Source: G965195345 sp965277775
GTDB taxonomy: Bacteria; Pseudomonadota; Gammaproteobacteria; CAKMZV01
Direction: 5' to 3'
DNA: 64,000 nucleotides
Assembly (NCBI GenBank): GCA_965277775.1
Contig: OZ255843.1
Location: forward strand, 124,001 to 188,000
This document shows positions 8,834-18,563 of the stretch, in pieces (the first letter of the stretch is position 1; each line of letters begins with the position of its first letter). A program made the translations under genes and the position numbers. The notes under the pieces are model-generated. The model searched no databases. It saw nothing but the letters and a program-made list of their open reading frames with translations, and was not told the origin of the DNA.

Positions 8834-10227
8834 ATAAAAAGGAAGAGAGAAGCGGTTTAATCCAAGGGGTATTCAAGGAAAACCCCCATGATTTATTACA
8901 CGCATTTAATGCCTCTGTGCATTTTGATAAACGGCTGTTTGAAGTGGACATCGAAGGCTCTCTGGCGCACGCTCGCATGTTGGCCAAAACTGGGGTCATC
9001 ACCGATGCAGAATGTTCTGCGATTGTGCAAGGCCTGCATCAAATTATTGATGAAATTAAAGTGGATAAAATGCAGTGGCAGGAATCCTTAGAAGATGTGC
9101 ACATGAATATTGAACATCGTTTGATAGAACTCATTGGCGAAGCGGGTAAAAAATTACACACGGGACGTTCTCGAAACGATCAAGTGGCCACAGATATGAG
9201 ACTGTGGTTGAGGGCGGAAAACCTCAAGATTATTGAAAAGATTAATCAACTCAGATTGATACTAACAGATCAAGCGCAAGCAAATGCCGCCGTTATCATG
9301 CCTGGATACACCCATTTACAAGCCGCTCAACCCATTACATTTGGACACCATTTGATGGCGTGGCAGGAAATGCTCAAGCGCGATCAACAAAGGCTGAGCG
9401 ATGCTCACGAGCGTATCAATCATTTGCCCTTGGGCAGTGCTGCACTGGCAGGTACCACCTACCCCATCGATCGATCCTTTGTTGCACAACAATTGGACTT
9501 TGAACACCTGTGCGAGAACTCATTGGATGCCGTGTCAGATCGGGATTTCATTATTGAGTTTTGCCAAAATAGCGCCCTGCTCATGATGCACTTTTCACGC
9601 ATGTGCGAGGAATTGATTTTGTGGAATTCAGCGCAATTTAATTTCATCAAGCTTTCGGACCAGTTCACCACAGGTTCTTCGATCATGCCGCAAAAGAAAA
9701 ACCCCGATGTGGCGGAATTGATTAGAGGCAAGGCAGCGCGCGTCTATGGTCATTCACTAACCTTGTTGACGCTCATGAAAAATCAACCATTGGCCTACAA
9801 CAAAGACAATCAAGAGGACAAAGAACCCTTGTTTGATACGGTGGACACCGTTCAAAATTGCTTGTCTTTGTTTATGGAAATGGTTAAAAGTATGAAGTGT
9901 TGCGAATCATCGATGTATGCAGCGGCCAGTCAAGGTTTTACCTGTGCGACCGATTTTGCCGATTACTTGGTCAGAAAAAATATACCTTTTAGAGAGGCGC
10001 ATGCCATTGTTGGGCAAGCTGTTCAGCTGGCACAAGCCGAATCCTGTGCGTTGAATGATTTGTCTTTATCGCAACTGCAGGATTTTTCTGAAAAAATTGA
10101 TTCTGACGTTTACGACGTCCTGTCTTTAGAGGCTTGTGTGGCCAGTCGCAACCATATCGGTGGCACGGCACCCGATCAAGTGAAAGCAGCGTGTCAGCGC
10201 GTCTATGATGAATTAAAAAACGCTTAA
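8830..10227 (+). CDS. argH: Argininosuccinate lyase
   Basis: ArgH splits argininosuccinate into arginine and fumarate, the last step of arginine synthesis. The fumarase/aspartase superfamily signature GSSIMPQKKNP contains the catalytic serine (S283 or S284), and H162 in GYTHLQ is the expected general base region. HTGRSRNDQVATD is also diagnostic. At 465 residues it is full length. A GAGGA ribosome-binding site precedes the ATG, which overlaps the upstream stop by four bases. It converges with accC. Confidence 0.97.
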   Translation: MNKKEERSGLIQGVFKENPHDLLHAFNASVHFDKRLFEVDIEGSLAHARMLAKTGVITDAECSAIVQGLHQIIDEIKVDKMQWQESLEDVHMNIEHRLIELIGEAGKKLHTGRSRNDQVATDMRLWLRAENLKIIEKINQLRLILTDQAQANAAVIMPGYTHLQAAQPITFGHHLMAWQEMLKRDQQRLSDAHERINHLPLGSAALAGTTYPIDRSFVAQQLDFEHLCENSLDAVSDRDFIIEFCQNSALLMMHFSRMCEELILWNSAQFNFIKLSDQFTTGSSIMPQKKNPDVAELIRGKAARVYGHSLTLLTLMKNQPLAYNKDNQEDKEPLFDTVDTVQNCLSLFMEMVKSMKCCESSMYAAASQGFTCATDFADYLVRKNIPFREAHAIVGQAVQLAQAESCALNDLSLSQLQDFSEKIDSDVYDVLSLEACVASRNHIGGTAPDQVKAACQRVYDELKNA

Positions 10228-10269
10228 GCAGCGCAACATCAGATGATCTGAATGCTGTCTGAGCACTGT

Positions 10270-11613
10270 TTACGAGTTTTCTAAACGCTTTTCCAAATGA
10301 TGAATGTTCACCATGCCTCTTCTGAAGGCGGGGTCATTCATATTATCTTTTTGCAAATTAATATTGGTCTGAATGCCATCAATAACACTTTCTTCCAAGA
10401 CTTGTTGCATTCTTTTAATGGCAATTTCCCGCGTATCACCGTGAGTAATGAATTTGGCAATCATTGAATCATAATGCGGTGGGATGGTGTATCCAGAATA
10501 GATATGGGTATCGATTCGAACACCAGGACCACCTGATTGATGAAAGATGTTTATCTTGCCAGGGCTGGGCATAAAAGTGACCGAATCTTCGGCATTGATA
10601 CGACATTCGACGGCATGACCTCTGATTTCAATATCATCTTGGGTGTAGCTTAGCTCGTTACCACTGGCAATGCTGATTTGTTCACGAACAATATCAACAC
10701 CAGTAATCAGCTCGGTCACTGGATGTTCAACTTGTACCCGTGTGTTCATCTCAATGAAGTAAAACTCATCGTTTTCGTATAAAAATTCAAAGGTGCCTGC
10801 GCCTCTGTAGCCAATGTCTGTACACGCTTTGGCGCAGATACCGCCTATTTTGGCGCGTATTTCAGGGGTTATACCAGGCGCTGGCGCTTCTTCCACAACT
10901 TTTTGGTGTCTTCTTTGCATGGAGCAGTCGCGTTCGCCAAGATGAATGGCATGGCCTTGACCATCGGATAAAACTTGAATTTCTACGTGTCTGGGTTCGG
11001 TTAAGAACTTCTCCATATAGACTTCATCATTGTTAAAGGCGACTTTGGCTTCAGTTTTGGTCAGCTCAATGGAGTCAATCAGTCCTGATGCATCATGCAC
11101 AACGCGCATGCCACGACCCCCTCCCCCACCTGAGGCCTTAATGATGACGGGATAGCCAATTTTTTCAGCCATGGCCAAATTCATTTGGGTGTCAGTGCCT
11201 AATGCACCATCCGAACCTGGAACAGTCGGGACGCCAGCTTTTTTCATGGCTTCAATGGCGCAGACTTTGTCCCCCATGATGTTGACAGTGCTTGCTGTTG
11301 GTCCTATGAATTTGAATCCTGAAGATTCAACTTGTTCAATAAAGGCTGCGTTTTCTGACAAGAAGCCATAGCCTGGATGAATGGCATCAACGCGACTGAT
11401 TTCGGCAGCAGAAATGATGGCAGGAATGTGTAAATAACTTTGTGCTGAAGCAGGCGGACCAATACAAATCGCCTCGTCTGCTAATCTAACGTGTTTGAGG
11501 TCCTTGTCAGCCGAAGAATAGATGGCCACCGTTTTAATGTCTAATTCTCGGCAAGCGCGAAGAATTCTAAGGGCTATTTCGCCTCTATTGGCGATTAATA
11601 TTTTCTTAATCAT
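10270..11613 (-). CDS. accC: Biotin carboxylase subunit of acetyl-CoA carboxylase
   Basis: AccC carboxylates biotin on AccB using ATP and bicarbonate, the first half-reaction of malonyl-CoA formation. The 447-residue protein has the biotin carboxylase N-terminal domain (IANRGEIALRI), the ATP-grasp glycine-rich loop KASGGGGGRGM, HVEIQVLSDG, and the catalytic stretch EMNTRVQVEHPVTE. The C-terminal domain begins near AVECRINAE. It follows accB by two bases, so both subunits are translated from one message. Confidence 0.97.
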   Translation of the reverse strand: MIKKILIANRGEIALRILRACRELDIKTVAIYSSADKDLKHVRLADEAICIGPPASAQSYLHIPAIISAAEISRVDAIHPGYGFLSENAAFIEQVESSGFKFIGPTASTVNIMGDKVCAIEAMKKAGVPTVPGSDGALGTDTQMNLAMAEKIGYPVIIKASGGGGGRGMRVVHDASGLIDSIELTKTEAKVAFNNDEVYMEKFLTEPRHVEIQVLSDGQGHAIHLGERDCSMQRRHQKVVEEAPAPGITPEIRAKIGGICAKACTDIGYRGAGTFEFLYENDEFYFIEMNTRVQVEHPVTELITGVDIVREQISIASGNELSYTQDDIEIRGHAVECRINAEDSVTFMPSPGKINIFHQSGGPGVRIDTHIYSGYTIPPHYDSMIAKFITHGDTREIAIKRMQQVLEESVIDGIQTNINLQKDNMNDPAFRRGMVNIHHLEKRLENS

Positions 11614-11615
11614 TA

Positions 11616-12059
11616 TTATTTAATAACAAATAGCGGTTGGTTAAATTCAACGGTTTCTGCGTTATCAACCAAAACGTCAACAATCTTTCCGCTTTTAGAT
11701 GATGGAATTTGATTCATGATTTTCATGGCTTCAATAATACAAAGGATTTCCCCTTCTTTGACCGAATCGCCAACCTTCTTGAATGGCGGATTTTGCGGAT
11801 TAGAAGACGCGTAAAAAGTACCGACCATTGGCGAACAAAAAGCATCTTTGAGATCAACTGTTTCTGACGTTTCGACGGGCGCACTGGCTTCAACAGCCGC
11901 AGGTGCAGCCATAACAGGTGCTGGGACAGCCTGCTGTACAAGCGGTGCCATTGTGGCTCTTGAGATGCGGATGGATTCATCACTGGTATTAATTTCTATT
12001 TCAGCGACGTCTGATTGTTCAATCAATTCAATGAGTTTTTTAACTTTTCTTATGTCCAT
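11616..12059 (-). CDS. accB: Biotin carboxyl carrier protein of acetyl-CoA carboxylase
   Basis: AccB carries biotin between the carboxylase and carboxyltransferase subunits. The 147-residue protein has an N-terminal helical region, a flexible Ala/Pro/Val-rich linker (about 40-67) and the biotinyl domain. The modified lysine is K113 in EAMKIMN. SPMVGTFYASSNP is the characteristic thumb-containing segment of bacterial BCCPs. It lies between aroQ (24-base gap) and accC (2-base gap), the common aroQ-accB-accC order. Confidence 0.97.
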   Translation of the reverse strand: MDIRKVKKLIELIEQSDVAEIEINTSDESIRISRATMAPLVQQAVPAPVMAAPAAVEASAPVETSETVDLKDAFCSPMVGTFYASSNPQNPPFKKVGDSVKEGEILCIIEAMKIMNQIPSSKSGKIVDVLVDNAETVEFNQPLFVIK

Positions 12060-12083
12060 AATGTACCTGTAAGATTTTGTGTA

Positions 12084-12524
12084 TTAATGATGATATTTTT
12101 TAACAATGAATTCCAATGCACATTGATAGCCATAAGCGCCCATCCCACAAAGGACGGCTTGGGCTTGGTCAGACAACATGGATTGGTGGCGAAAGCTTTC
12201 TCGAGCGTAAACATTACTCAAGTGGACTTCTACATAGGGTAATTCCGAAAAAATCAAAGCATCTCGAATGCCTATACTGGTGTGGGTCAGTGAAGCGGCA
12301 TTGATGATGATGGCTTGGTGATCATTCGCTTTAGACTGCTGGATGGTGTTAATGATCTCGCCTTCCATGTTACTCTGGTAGGTTGCAACTCGAATGTTAT
12401 GGTCACGTCCATAATCTAGGAGCATGGCATCGATTTCCACCAGTGTTGTATGACCATACAAGTCTGGTTCTCTTGTCCCTAACAGATTTAAATTCGGCCC
12501 GTTTATGACTAAAACTGAGAACAT
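12084..12524 (-). CDS. aroQ: Type II 3-dehydroquinate dehydratase
   Basis: AroQ dehydrates 3-dehydroquinate to 3-dehydroshikimate in the shikimate pathway, which feeds the Phe and Tyr genes further along the window. INGPNLNLLGTREPDLYG holds the active-site loop with Arg and Tyr. The catalytic His is in LTHTSIGIRDAL, and EVHLSNVYARESFRH is the second signature. The NAAS in place of the commoner NPGA or NPAA before the His is a mild variation. The length of 146 residues is typical. It is first in the aroQ-accB-accC operon. Confidence 0.96.
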   Translation of the reverse strand: MFSVLVINGPNLNLLGTREPDLYGHTTLVEIDAMLLDYGRDHNIRVATYQSNMEGEIINTIQQSKANDHQAIIINAASLTHTSIGIRDALIFSELPYVEVHLSNVYARESFRHQSMLSDQAQAVLCGMGAYGYQCALEFIVKKYHH

Positions 12525-12600
12525 GAAATTTGATGAAATGTGATTAAAAGAGAATATTTTAATCTAAATTGACGATAAATGTTATTAAAATCGTTAAATG

Positions 12601-12676
12601 TGGCTCCGGATGCTGGGCTCGAACCAGCGACAAATAGATTAACAGTCTACTGCTCTACCAACTGAGCTAATCCGGA
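12601..12676 (-). tRNA. tRNA-Asn (anticodon GTT)
   Basis: The minus strand folds into a complete 76-base cloverleaf. The acceptor arm pairs TCCGGAT (12670-12676) with ATCCGGA (12605-12611), with discriminator G and an encoded CCA (12601-12603). The D arm holds AGCTCAGTTGGTAGAGC, the anticodon loop is CTGTTAA with anticodon GTT, and the T arm holds GGTTCGAGCC. No intron or mismatch is apparent. It stands alone, 76 bases ahead of aroQ. Confidence 0.98.
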
Positions 12677-12709
12677 GTAATCTAGGGATGGATTTCAGTA
12701 TGAACTGAA

Positions 12710-12745
12710 GGCGCGTATAATACAATGTAATGAAACATTTTCCAA
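12710..12745 (-). promoter_or_regulatory. Promoter of tRNA-Asn with GC-rich discriminator
   Basis: On the minus strand a -35 box TTGGAA (12740-12745) is separated by exactly 17 bases from a -10 box TATTAT (12717-12722). The next bases are ACGCGCC. A GC-rich discriminator after the -10 is characteristic of stable-RNA promoters under stringent control. Transcription should begin about 34 bases before the mature tRNA. The leader contains a perfect 6-base-pair hairpin, TTCAGT/ACTGAA (12694-12709), of unknown use. Confidence 0.6.
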
Positions 12746-12859
12746 GCATTTTTTTTAATATTTGCTTGTATTCGTACAAAATTACAAAGAACCGCATTTG
12801 TTAGAGCCCCTTCGGGACACTTCGTTCCAAATAACGCTTGTAAACTTACACCAATAATG

Positions 12860-13462
12860 TCATTGAATGATGCGATCAAGTGCTTCATACAACTGCGCTA
12901 AAGAGCCATCGTTGATGATGACTTGATGAGCAATTTGTTGGCGTTCTGCCGTATCGGCTTGGGCATCCATAATGGTTTGAATTTCCCTTTGTGAACGATT
13001 GTCACGCTGTTGTATTCGTTGTTTACGTAAGCCTGCTGACGATTCAATGCTTATGATCAAATTAAAATCGGCATAGGCATTTGGATTTCTTTGTAATGAT
13101 TCAAAAAGCATAGGAACTTCCACGACCACGCGCTCGTATTTTTTGGCTTGCTCGTTGACGTGCGCTTGCACCATGGGATATAAGAAATCTTGGTACTGTT
13201 GCTTTTTGTCATGATCGGCAAAAAACCGTTGAGTGAACAACGGTTTGTTCAAAACGCCTGTTTGGAAAACATCATGGCCAAATAATTCGCTCGCTTTGGC
13301 CTGAACGGCAGGGTGCTCTATTAGTAACTTTTTCGCCAAGTCATCCGCTTGGATACAATGAAACCCTTTTTGTCTAAAATGTTCTATGGCCAGACTCTTG
13401 CCACTGCCCAAGGGTCCCGTTAAAAGGATTTTTTGGTGTGTGTTGCGCGTTACTGACTTCAT
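12860..13462 (-). CDS. coaE: Dephospho-CoA kinase
   Basis: CoaE phosphorylates the ribose 3'-hydroxyl of dephospho-CoA, the final step of coenzyme A synthesis. The P-loop is GPLGSGKS (usually GGIGSGKS), followed by the CoA-domain pattern IQADDLAKKLL and later VVEVPMLFE. I place the start at the ATG at 13462, giving 200 residues, because nine codons of open frame upstream begin with TTG and extend beyond normal family N-termini. No strong ribosome-binding site supports either start. It follows the porin-like gene by about 46 bases. Confidence 0.93.
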   Translation of the reverse strand: MKSVTRNTHQKILLTGPLGSGKSLAIEHFRQKGFHCIQADDLAKKLLIEHPAVQAKASELFGHDVFQTGVLNKPLFTQRFFADHDKKQQYQDFLYPMVQAHVNEQAKKYERVVVEVPMLFESLQRNPNAYADFNLIISIESSAGLRKQRIQQRDNRSQREIQTIMDAQADTAERQQIAHQVIINDGSLAQLYEALDRIIQ

Positions 13463-13508
13463 TAATTTGTGCTTATTTATGCAACACAAAGGTTTTTAGA
13501 TATATTGT

Positions 13509-14495
13509 TTAATGACGGAATTGAAATTGCAAGAATAACCCACTACCGCTGGTATAACTACCATTATATTTGGGATTAGAGCCATTACTTCTCCAGGCGG
13601 CAGAAAGGCGGTTGTTTCGGTCAAGGTGGTAATGAAAACCCACTAATAACTCATCAATGGAATCGGTTTGGTTATCGCGAATGCTCTGATTGCGAATCAG
13701 CGCCTCCCACGAGCGACTGTATCTATAACTCGCTGATAAATTGGTCGCGCTCTCAGAATAATTTCGTATGCCCTGTATGTTATCGTACCAGATTAACTCA
13801 AACTCTAATTTAACTGAAGGGGTTGCATATCCCCAAATGCCGAAATCAAAGCCAATGGTATCGCTGTTTGATCGGTCTTTATACTGTTGTGTTGCGGCAT
13901 TAAATTCCACATGAATGGCTTTGATGTACTGATATTCAATTTTGCTGGAAATTAAAGGTGAATCACTTAATGTGCTTAGATTTTGCCGATTAACCAGTAT
14001 GGAACGCTCGACATTGTTATAAACCGCAAATTGCCAGTTGAAACTTTGGGACAATCGTAAATCTAAGTTAATACCTGTGGCGTGATCAAATTGTAAAAGA
14101 TCAAATCCCCCTCGATTGATCAAAAATTCGGTGCCATCTGGGCGACTGGCTGACATACCAAAATTCGTGGCTTGTAGCCCAGCCGTCAGTGTAAAGTAGG
14201 GTTTGAGGCGATATTCAATATGGGCTTGTTCTAATATGGGTGAAATGGTTGATTTGGGTGTTGTTTGATCGATCCGATTTAAGTTTAATTCTAAATTTAA
14301 CGTTGCAAAATCTGTTCTTCCAACATAACCTAGCCTCGCATAGCGAAAATCTGATTGATTGTCTTTGACTGCTGTTACATATTCAAAATTGACCAAAGCG
14401 CTGGTTTTGCTTTTAAGGACGGCTTGTACAGAGACAGGGGCTAACCCCATAATTAAAGTTATAATGAAAGCTAATAATTGATAATTTCTACGCAT
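13509..14495 (-). CDS. Predicted outer-membrane beta-barrel (porin-like) protein
   Basis: This 328-residue protein has a clear signal peptide ending near SVQA, then many alternating hydrophobic/polar strands rich in aromatic and Asn/Ser residues. It ends in FQFRH, resembling the aromatic-terminated last strand recognised by the BAM complex, although His rather than Phe is the final residue. It is probably a substrate-nonspecific porin or a member of an uncharacterised barrel family, since I cannot assign a substrate. It diverges from glnE across 25 bases, so promoter elements must overlap coding DNA. Confidence 0.75.
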   Translation of the reverse strand: MRRNYQLLAFIITLIMGLAPVSVQAVLKSKTSALVNFEYVTAVKDNQSDFRYARLGYVGRTDFATLNLELNLNRIDQTTPKSTISPILEQAHIEYRLKPYFTLTAGLQATNFGMSASRPDGTEFLINRGGFDLLQFDHATGINLDLRLSQSFNWQFAVYNNVERSILVNRQNLSTLSDSPLISSKIEYQYIKAIHVEFNAATQQYKDRSNSDTIGFDFGIWGYATPSVKLEFELIWYDNIQGIRNYSESATNLSASYRYSRSWEALIRNQSIRDNQTDSIDELLVGFHYHLDRNNRLSAAWRSNGSNPKYNGSYTSGSGLFLQFQFRH

Positions 14496-14520
14496 TGAAA
14501 AAAATCTCTAAAACGGGCGG

Positions 14521-17262
14521 ATGACTGAATTCATGGGCATTGTAACAGATATTAAAAGCCTTAAAACTCCATTTATATCAAGGCATATAAAAAAATTCTA
14601 CGACAATGATTACCAAGCATTTAGTCAGTATGTGCAAACGCCCTATGCTCTTTCATATTATCATTTTTTAGACGATCAAATTTCGGCTAAAACACGGTCT
14701 GAAACCGAAGCAATTGCTGAACTTTGCCTTATCCGTCACCATATTGCTGCAAAAATTGCCGTTAGGGAATTATTAAGCTTGGATGACATCCAATTCAGCT
14801 GTAAACAACTGTCTAATTTTGCTGAGGCTTGCGTCCAATGGACGACTGATTACTATTACGATCTGTTGGTTGAAAAACATGGTCAACCGATCTCAAAAAT
14901 TGATCAAACACCTCAACATTTAATTGTCCTTGCCATGGGTAAATTAGGTGGAGAAGAATTAAATTTTTCCTCTGACATTGATGTGATCTATGTTTACCCG
15001 CACGGTGGGGAGACAAATACCACGCGTTCCAGTCGGGTTATTACCAATTCTGAATTTTTCATCCGCTTGGCTCAATCGATCACACAAGCCTTGTCTAAAT
15101 TGACAGAGCATGGCTCTGCTTTTCGAGTCGATACACGTTTGCGACCCTTTGGCTCGGCCAGTGCCATGGCCAGCAGTTTTGCCAATTTGGAATACTACTA
15201 CTTAGGGCATGCACGAGCTTGGGAACGCTTTGCGCTGAGTAAGGCCAGAGCCATTACCGGGCAAGCCTCAGACAAACAAATCTTGAAAAAATTGTTGCAA
15301 AGTTTTGTGTATCGCAAGCACATTGATTTCACTTTTCTCGAAGATTTAAGAGAGACAAAAACATTGATTGCGCGCGGTTTGAATGATCGAAAAAAGGATG
15401 GATGGCATGTCAAATTAGGTCGAGGAGGCATCAGAGAATTTGAATTTATGCTGCAAACCCTACAACTGATTTACGGAGGTAGAAATCCCAACTTACGAAC
15501 ACGCGGGGTCTTCAATACCCTGCCTGTGCTCATCGAGGCAAAACTGTTAGACGTTGAAATCAACCCTCAACTTGAGTATGATTATTGTTTTTTACGGCAG
15601 GTTGAACAACGTCTGCAATATTGGAATGATGAGCAAAGACATCGCATGCCCAGCAAAGGCATTGAACTTAAATGGCTGGTGAAAAGTCTGGGCTTTAAAG
15701 ACTTCGATGCTTTTGATAGCACATTGATTGAAGTACGCAATCGGGTTTCTGCTTTATTTGATGAGATTGTGGCTTTTGAGCATCATGACGAAAATGTGCA
15801 GTATTGGTCGAACGCCGATGAATTAAAGGACGTTCAACAAATTTTTGAGCGCATAGTTACGCCTGTCCCGCATAATGAAGACAGCATAGAGCGTATTCAT
15901 GAATTCATTAATAGTCGCCCTGTGCAACAAGCTTCAGAGCAAAGCCGCAAACGCATCAATCATGTATTGACAGAGACTGTATTGCAAAAGAAGTTTTATC
16001 AGCCAACCATTGCCAATACTTATTTGGAAATCCTCAAAGTCATTGTTAATCGTAGTGTCTATCTTGCGCTGTTGGCCGAAAATCCCAAAACCATAAAATT
16101 GTTACTGAATCTAATCGAACAAAGCGATTATTTTAGCCGTCAAATTAAGCAGCATCCATTCTTGCTCGACCTACTCCTCTCTGCCGAAGCATTGAATATT
16201 CCACCCAAAAAAGGCATGTTGCGCGTCAGATTAGACACCTTTATTGAACAAACGCCCATGGAAAATACAGAGCAACGAATCCATCGATTAATTGAATTTA
16301 AATCCATCCAAACCTTTAAGGTTGCAAACGCCTATTTAAATAATTATATTGGCGTTGAACAAGTCACCAGTATTCTGTCGTGGTTGGCGACGGTTTGTAT
16401 TCGCCACGCCATGCGTATTGCCCTATTCCAAGCTGGCAAAGGAGAAATGGACCTTGAGTTGGCCTATTCACCCGTTCTCGTAGTGGCTTATGGGAAATTG
16501 GGCAGTACTGAGTTGTCTTTATACTCAGATTTAGATTTGGTCATTTTATATGATTTGAAAATGCTCGAACCGCCGATAAATTCAAATTGGCTGATTCGAT
16601 TAACTCGAAAACTGCTTCAGATCCTGTCATCGCGCACAGCCCTTGGTTCTTTATATGAGATTGATACCAGATTGCGCCCGGAAGGTCAGAAAGGGACGGT
16701 GGTGGTTGACATTGAACAATTTGAGCTTTATCAAAACAATCGCGCCTTGGTCTGGGAGCATCAGGCCTTAGTCAAAGCGCGCCCCATTGCTGGCAACCTG
16801 GCCTTGGCTGAAAAATTCAGTCGAATTAGAAAATCTATTCTTAGCAAAAAACGCGATAGTGAGACATTAAGAAAAGCGATTTTTGATATGCGCGTGCAAA
16901 TGATCAATCAATTAGATAAGGGCAGCGCCACCCAATTTGATCTAAAACATGGTATTGGTGGACTCATTGACATTGAATTTATGACCCAACACCTTGTATT
17001 GAAACACACCCATGAGTATTCGACTTTGGCGCATTTGCGCTATGTCAACGTTCAACTGAAAGCCTTAGAAAACCTCATGCCAAAGCACGCCAAAATGTTC
17101 CAAGATTTGAAAGTGACTTACCACGAACTGCGCTCAATGATGTTGGACAATGAATTAAACAATCGGCCACAATTGGTTGACCCTAAAATTTGTGCCAAAC
17201 AAAGTGCAGTGGTTCAATATTACTGGAAAAAAATATTTCAAGACACCCTTTATAAGTCATAA
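14521..17262 (+). CDS. glnE: Bifunctional glutamine synthetase adenylyltransferase/adenylyl-removing enzyme
   Basis: GlnE adds AMP to or removes AMP from glutamine synthetase in response to nitrogen status, signalled by PII. At 913 residues it is slightly shorter than the 946 of E. coli. It contains two nucleotidyltransferase domains: an N-terminal adenylyl-removase centred on GKLGGEELNFSSDID (D152, D154) and a C-terminal adenylyltransferase centred on GKLGSTELSLYSDLD (about residues 655-672). Both Asp pairs are intact, so both activities are expected. RLRPFGSA and RLRPEGQKG are the matching second motifs. The PII and glutamine synthetase genes are not in this window. Confidence 0.97.
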   Translation: MTEFMGIVTDIKSLKTPFISRHIKKFYDNDYQAFSQYVQTPYALSYYHFLDDQISAKTRSETEAIAELCLIRHHIAAKIAVRELLSLDDIQFSCKQLSNFAEACVQWTTDYYYDLLVEKHGQPISKIDQTPQHLIVLAMGKLGGEELNFSSDIDVIYVYPHGGETNTTRSSRVITNSEFFIRLAQSITQALSKLTEHGSAFRVDTRLRPFGSASAMASSFANLEYYYLGHARAWERFALSKARAITGQASDKQILKKLLQSFVYRKHIDFTFLEDLRETKTLIARGLNDRKKDGWHVKLGRGGIREFEFMLQTLQLIYGGRNPNLRTRGVFNTLPVLIEAKLLDVEINPQLEYDYCFLRQVEQRLQYWNDEQRHRMPSKGIELKWLVKSLGFKDFDAFDSTLIEVRNRVSALFDEIVAFEHHDENVQYWSNADELKDVQQIFERIVTPVPHNEDSIERIHEFINSRPVQQASEQSRKRINHVLTETVLQKKFYQPTIANTYLEILKVIVNRSVYLALLAENPKTIKLLLNLIEQSDYFSRQIKQHPFLLDLLLSAEALNIPPKKGMLRVRLDTFIEQTPMENTEQRIHRLIEFKSIQTFKVANAYLNNYIGVEQVTSILSWLATVCIRHAMRIALFQAGKGEMDLELAYSPVLVVAYGKLGSTELSLYSDLDLVILYDLKMLEPPINSNWLIRLTRKLLQILSSRTALGSLYEIDTRLRPEGQKGTVVVDIEQFELYQNNRALVWEHQALVKARPIAGNLALAEKFSRIRKSILSKKRDSETLRKAIFDMRVQMINQLDKGSATQFDLKHGIGGLIDIEFMTQHLVLKHTHEYSTLAHLRYVNVQLKALENLMPKHAKMFQDLKVTYHELRSMMLDNELNNRPQLVDPKICAKQSAVVQYYWKKIFQDTLYKS

Positions 17263-17291
17263 TAAAACCTCGTTCACTAAACGCCCCTCAT

Positions 17292-18563
17292 ATGACCGTA
17301 TCATTGTTGACCCTGTTTCTCATTTTATTTTTATTGATTATATTGTCTGCTTTTTTCTCAAGCTCTGAAACGGCGCTCATGTCCTTGGACAAGCATCGTT
17401 TAAACCATTTGTGTGAGCAAGGTAATAGAGGCGCTCTGCGAGTATCGAAATTATTAGAAAACACCAATCATTTGATCGGTTTGATTCTTCTGGGCAATAA
17501 TTTTGTCAACATTATGGCATCGGCATTGACGACGGTGATTGCATTGCACTTGGGAGGCGAGTTATACGTTGCCTTTGCAACGGGCATATTGACCTTCGTT
17601 ATTCTGGTATTTGCTGAAATAGCTCCCAAAACATTCGCGGTAAAAAATCCAGAAAAACTGGCTTTCCCTTTTTCATTGGTGTTGTTGCCACTGCTTAAAG
17701 TGGCACTACCCTTGGTGTTGTTCGTCAACAGCTTTGCCACATTGTTTTTATGGCTTATTGGTCAATCTAAAACAACATCAAATCATTCAATAGACACAGA
17801 TACCCTTAAAACCATTGTGGAAAAATCAGGACACGCTATCCCTAAAAATCATCAAGATATGATTATCGGCATGTTGGATTTGAGCGATGTTCAGATTGAA
17901 GAGATTATGATTCCTAAAAACGACATTGTTGGTTTAGATATTCGCGATTCGCGTAAAAATTTGATCCTTTTATTGACGAATGTCACGTATACGCGTTTGC
18001 CCGTTTTTGATGGCAATATCAACCAAATTAGAGGGGTGTTACATATGCGCGATGCGTTGCGCTTGATCAACAATGAAAACCTGAGCATCAATAAAATATT
18101 AGAGGCCTCACAAGAGCCATATATTATTCCAGAAACCACAAGCCTTCTGTCTCAATTACAAAACTTTAGAGAACAAAAGCAACGACTGGCTTTTATTGTG
18201 GATGAATATGGCAATATTCGCGGGTTGACAACCTTAGACGATATTCTCGAAGAAATCGTGGGCGATTTCACCTCAGACATAGCTGATGTTTCACCAGGCA
18301 TCATCAAAAAAGCTCCGAATCTATGGCAGATTGAAGCGACAGTGCCATTGAGAGAAATTAATGAAGCGTGTGAAACGAATTTAGAAGCAGAGGATGCCAC
18401 CACATTAAATGGCCTGATTTTGGAGATTTTAGGCGAGGTGCCAAGTGCACCTATGAGCATCCCCTTTCAAGATTGTTTCATTAATGTGCTAAAATTCAAT
18501 GAAAACAGCATCCTCTTGGCTGAATTGCACCACACTCAATCCCAAAGCAAAAAAGATGAATAA
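17292..18563 (+). CDS. CorC/HlyC-family membrane protein (DUF21, CBS pair, CorC domain)
   Basis: This 423-residue protein has the standard three-part architecture. A DUF21 membrane domain (about 1-190, four hydrophobic segments, including FSSSETALMSL) precedes two CBS domains (about 205-330, with PKNDIVGLD and FIVDEYGNIRGLTT) and a C-terminal CorC/HlyC domain. Relatives such as E. coli YfjD (CorB) have been linked to magnesium and cobalt efflux or homeostasis, and older annotations call them hemolysins. A divalent-cation role is likely. It is second in the glnE operon and overlaps the next gene by eight bases. Confidence 0.9.
   Translation: MTVSLLTLFLILFLLIILSAFFSSSETALMSLDKHRLNHLCEQGNRGALRVSKLLENTNHLIGLILLGNNFVNIMASALTTVIALHLGGELYVAFATGILTFVILVFAEIAPKTFAVKNPEKLAFPFSLVLLPLLKVALPLVLFVNSFATLFLWLIGQSKTTSNHSIDTDTLKTIVEKSGHAIPKNHQDMIIGMLDLSDVQIEEIMIPKNDIVGLDIRDSRKNLILLLTNVTYTRLPVFDGNINQIRGVLHMRDALRLINNENLSINKILEASQEPYIIPETTSLLSQLQNFREQKQRLAFIVDEYGNIRGLTTLDDILEEIVGDFTSDIADVSPGIIKKAPNLWQIEATVPLREINEACETNLEAEDATTLNGLILEILGEVPSAPMSIPFQDCFINVLKFNENSILLAELHHTQSQSKKDE

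Noticed and set aside
12801..12820. Short hairpin CCCC-TTCG-GGG between coaE and the tRNA
   Set aside because: The stem is only about three to four pairs and lacks a T-run, so it does not support a terminator.
12682..12888. A 68-codon minus-strand frame near tRNA-Asn
   Set aside because: It overlaps the end of coaE and runs through the tRNA promoter; composition is not protein-like.
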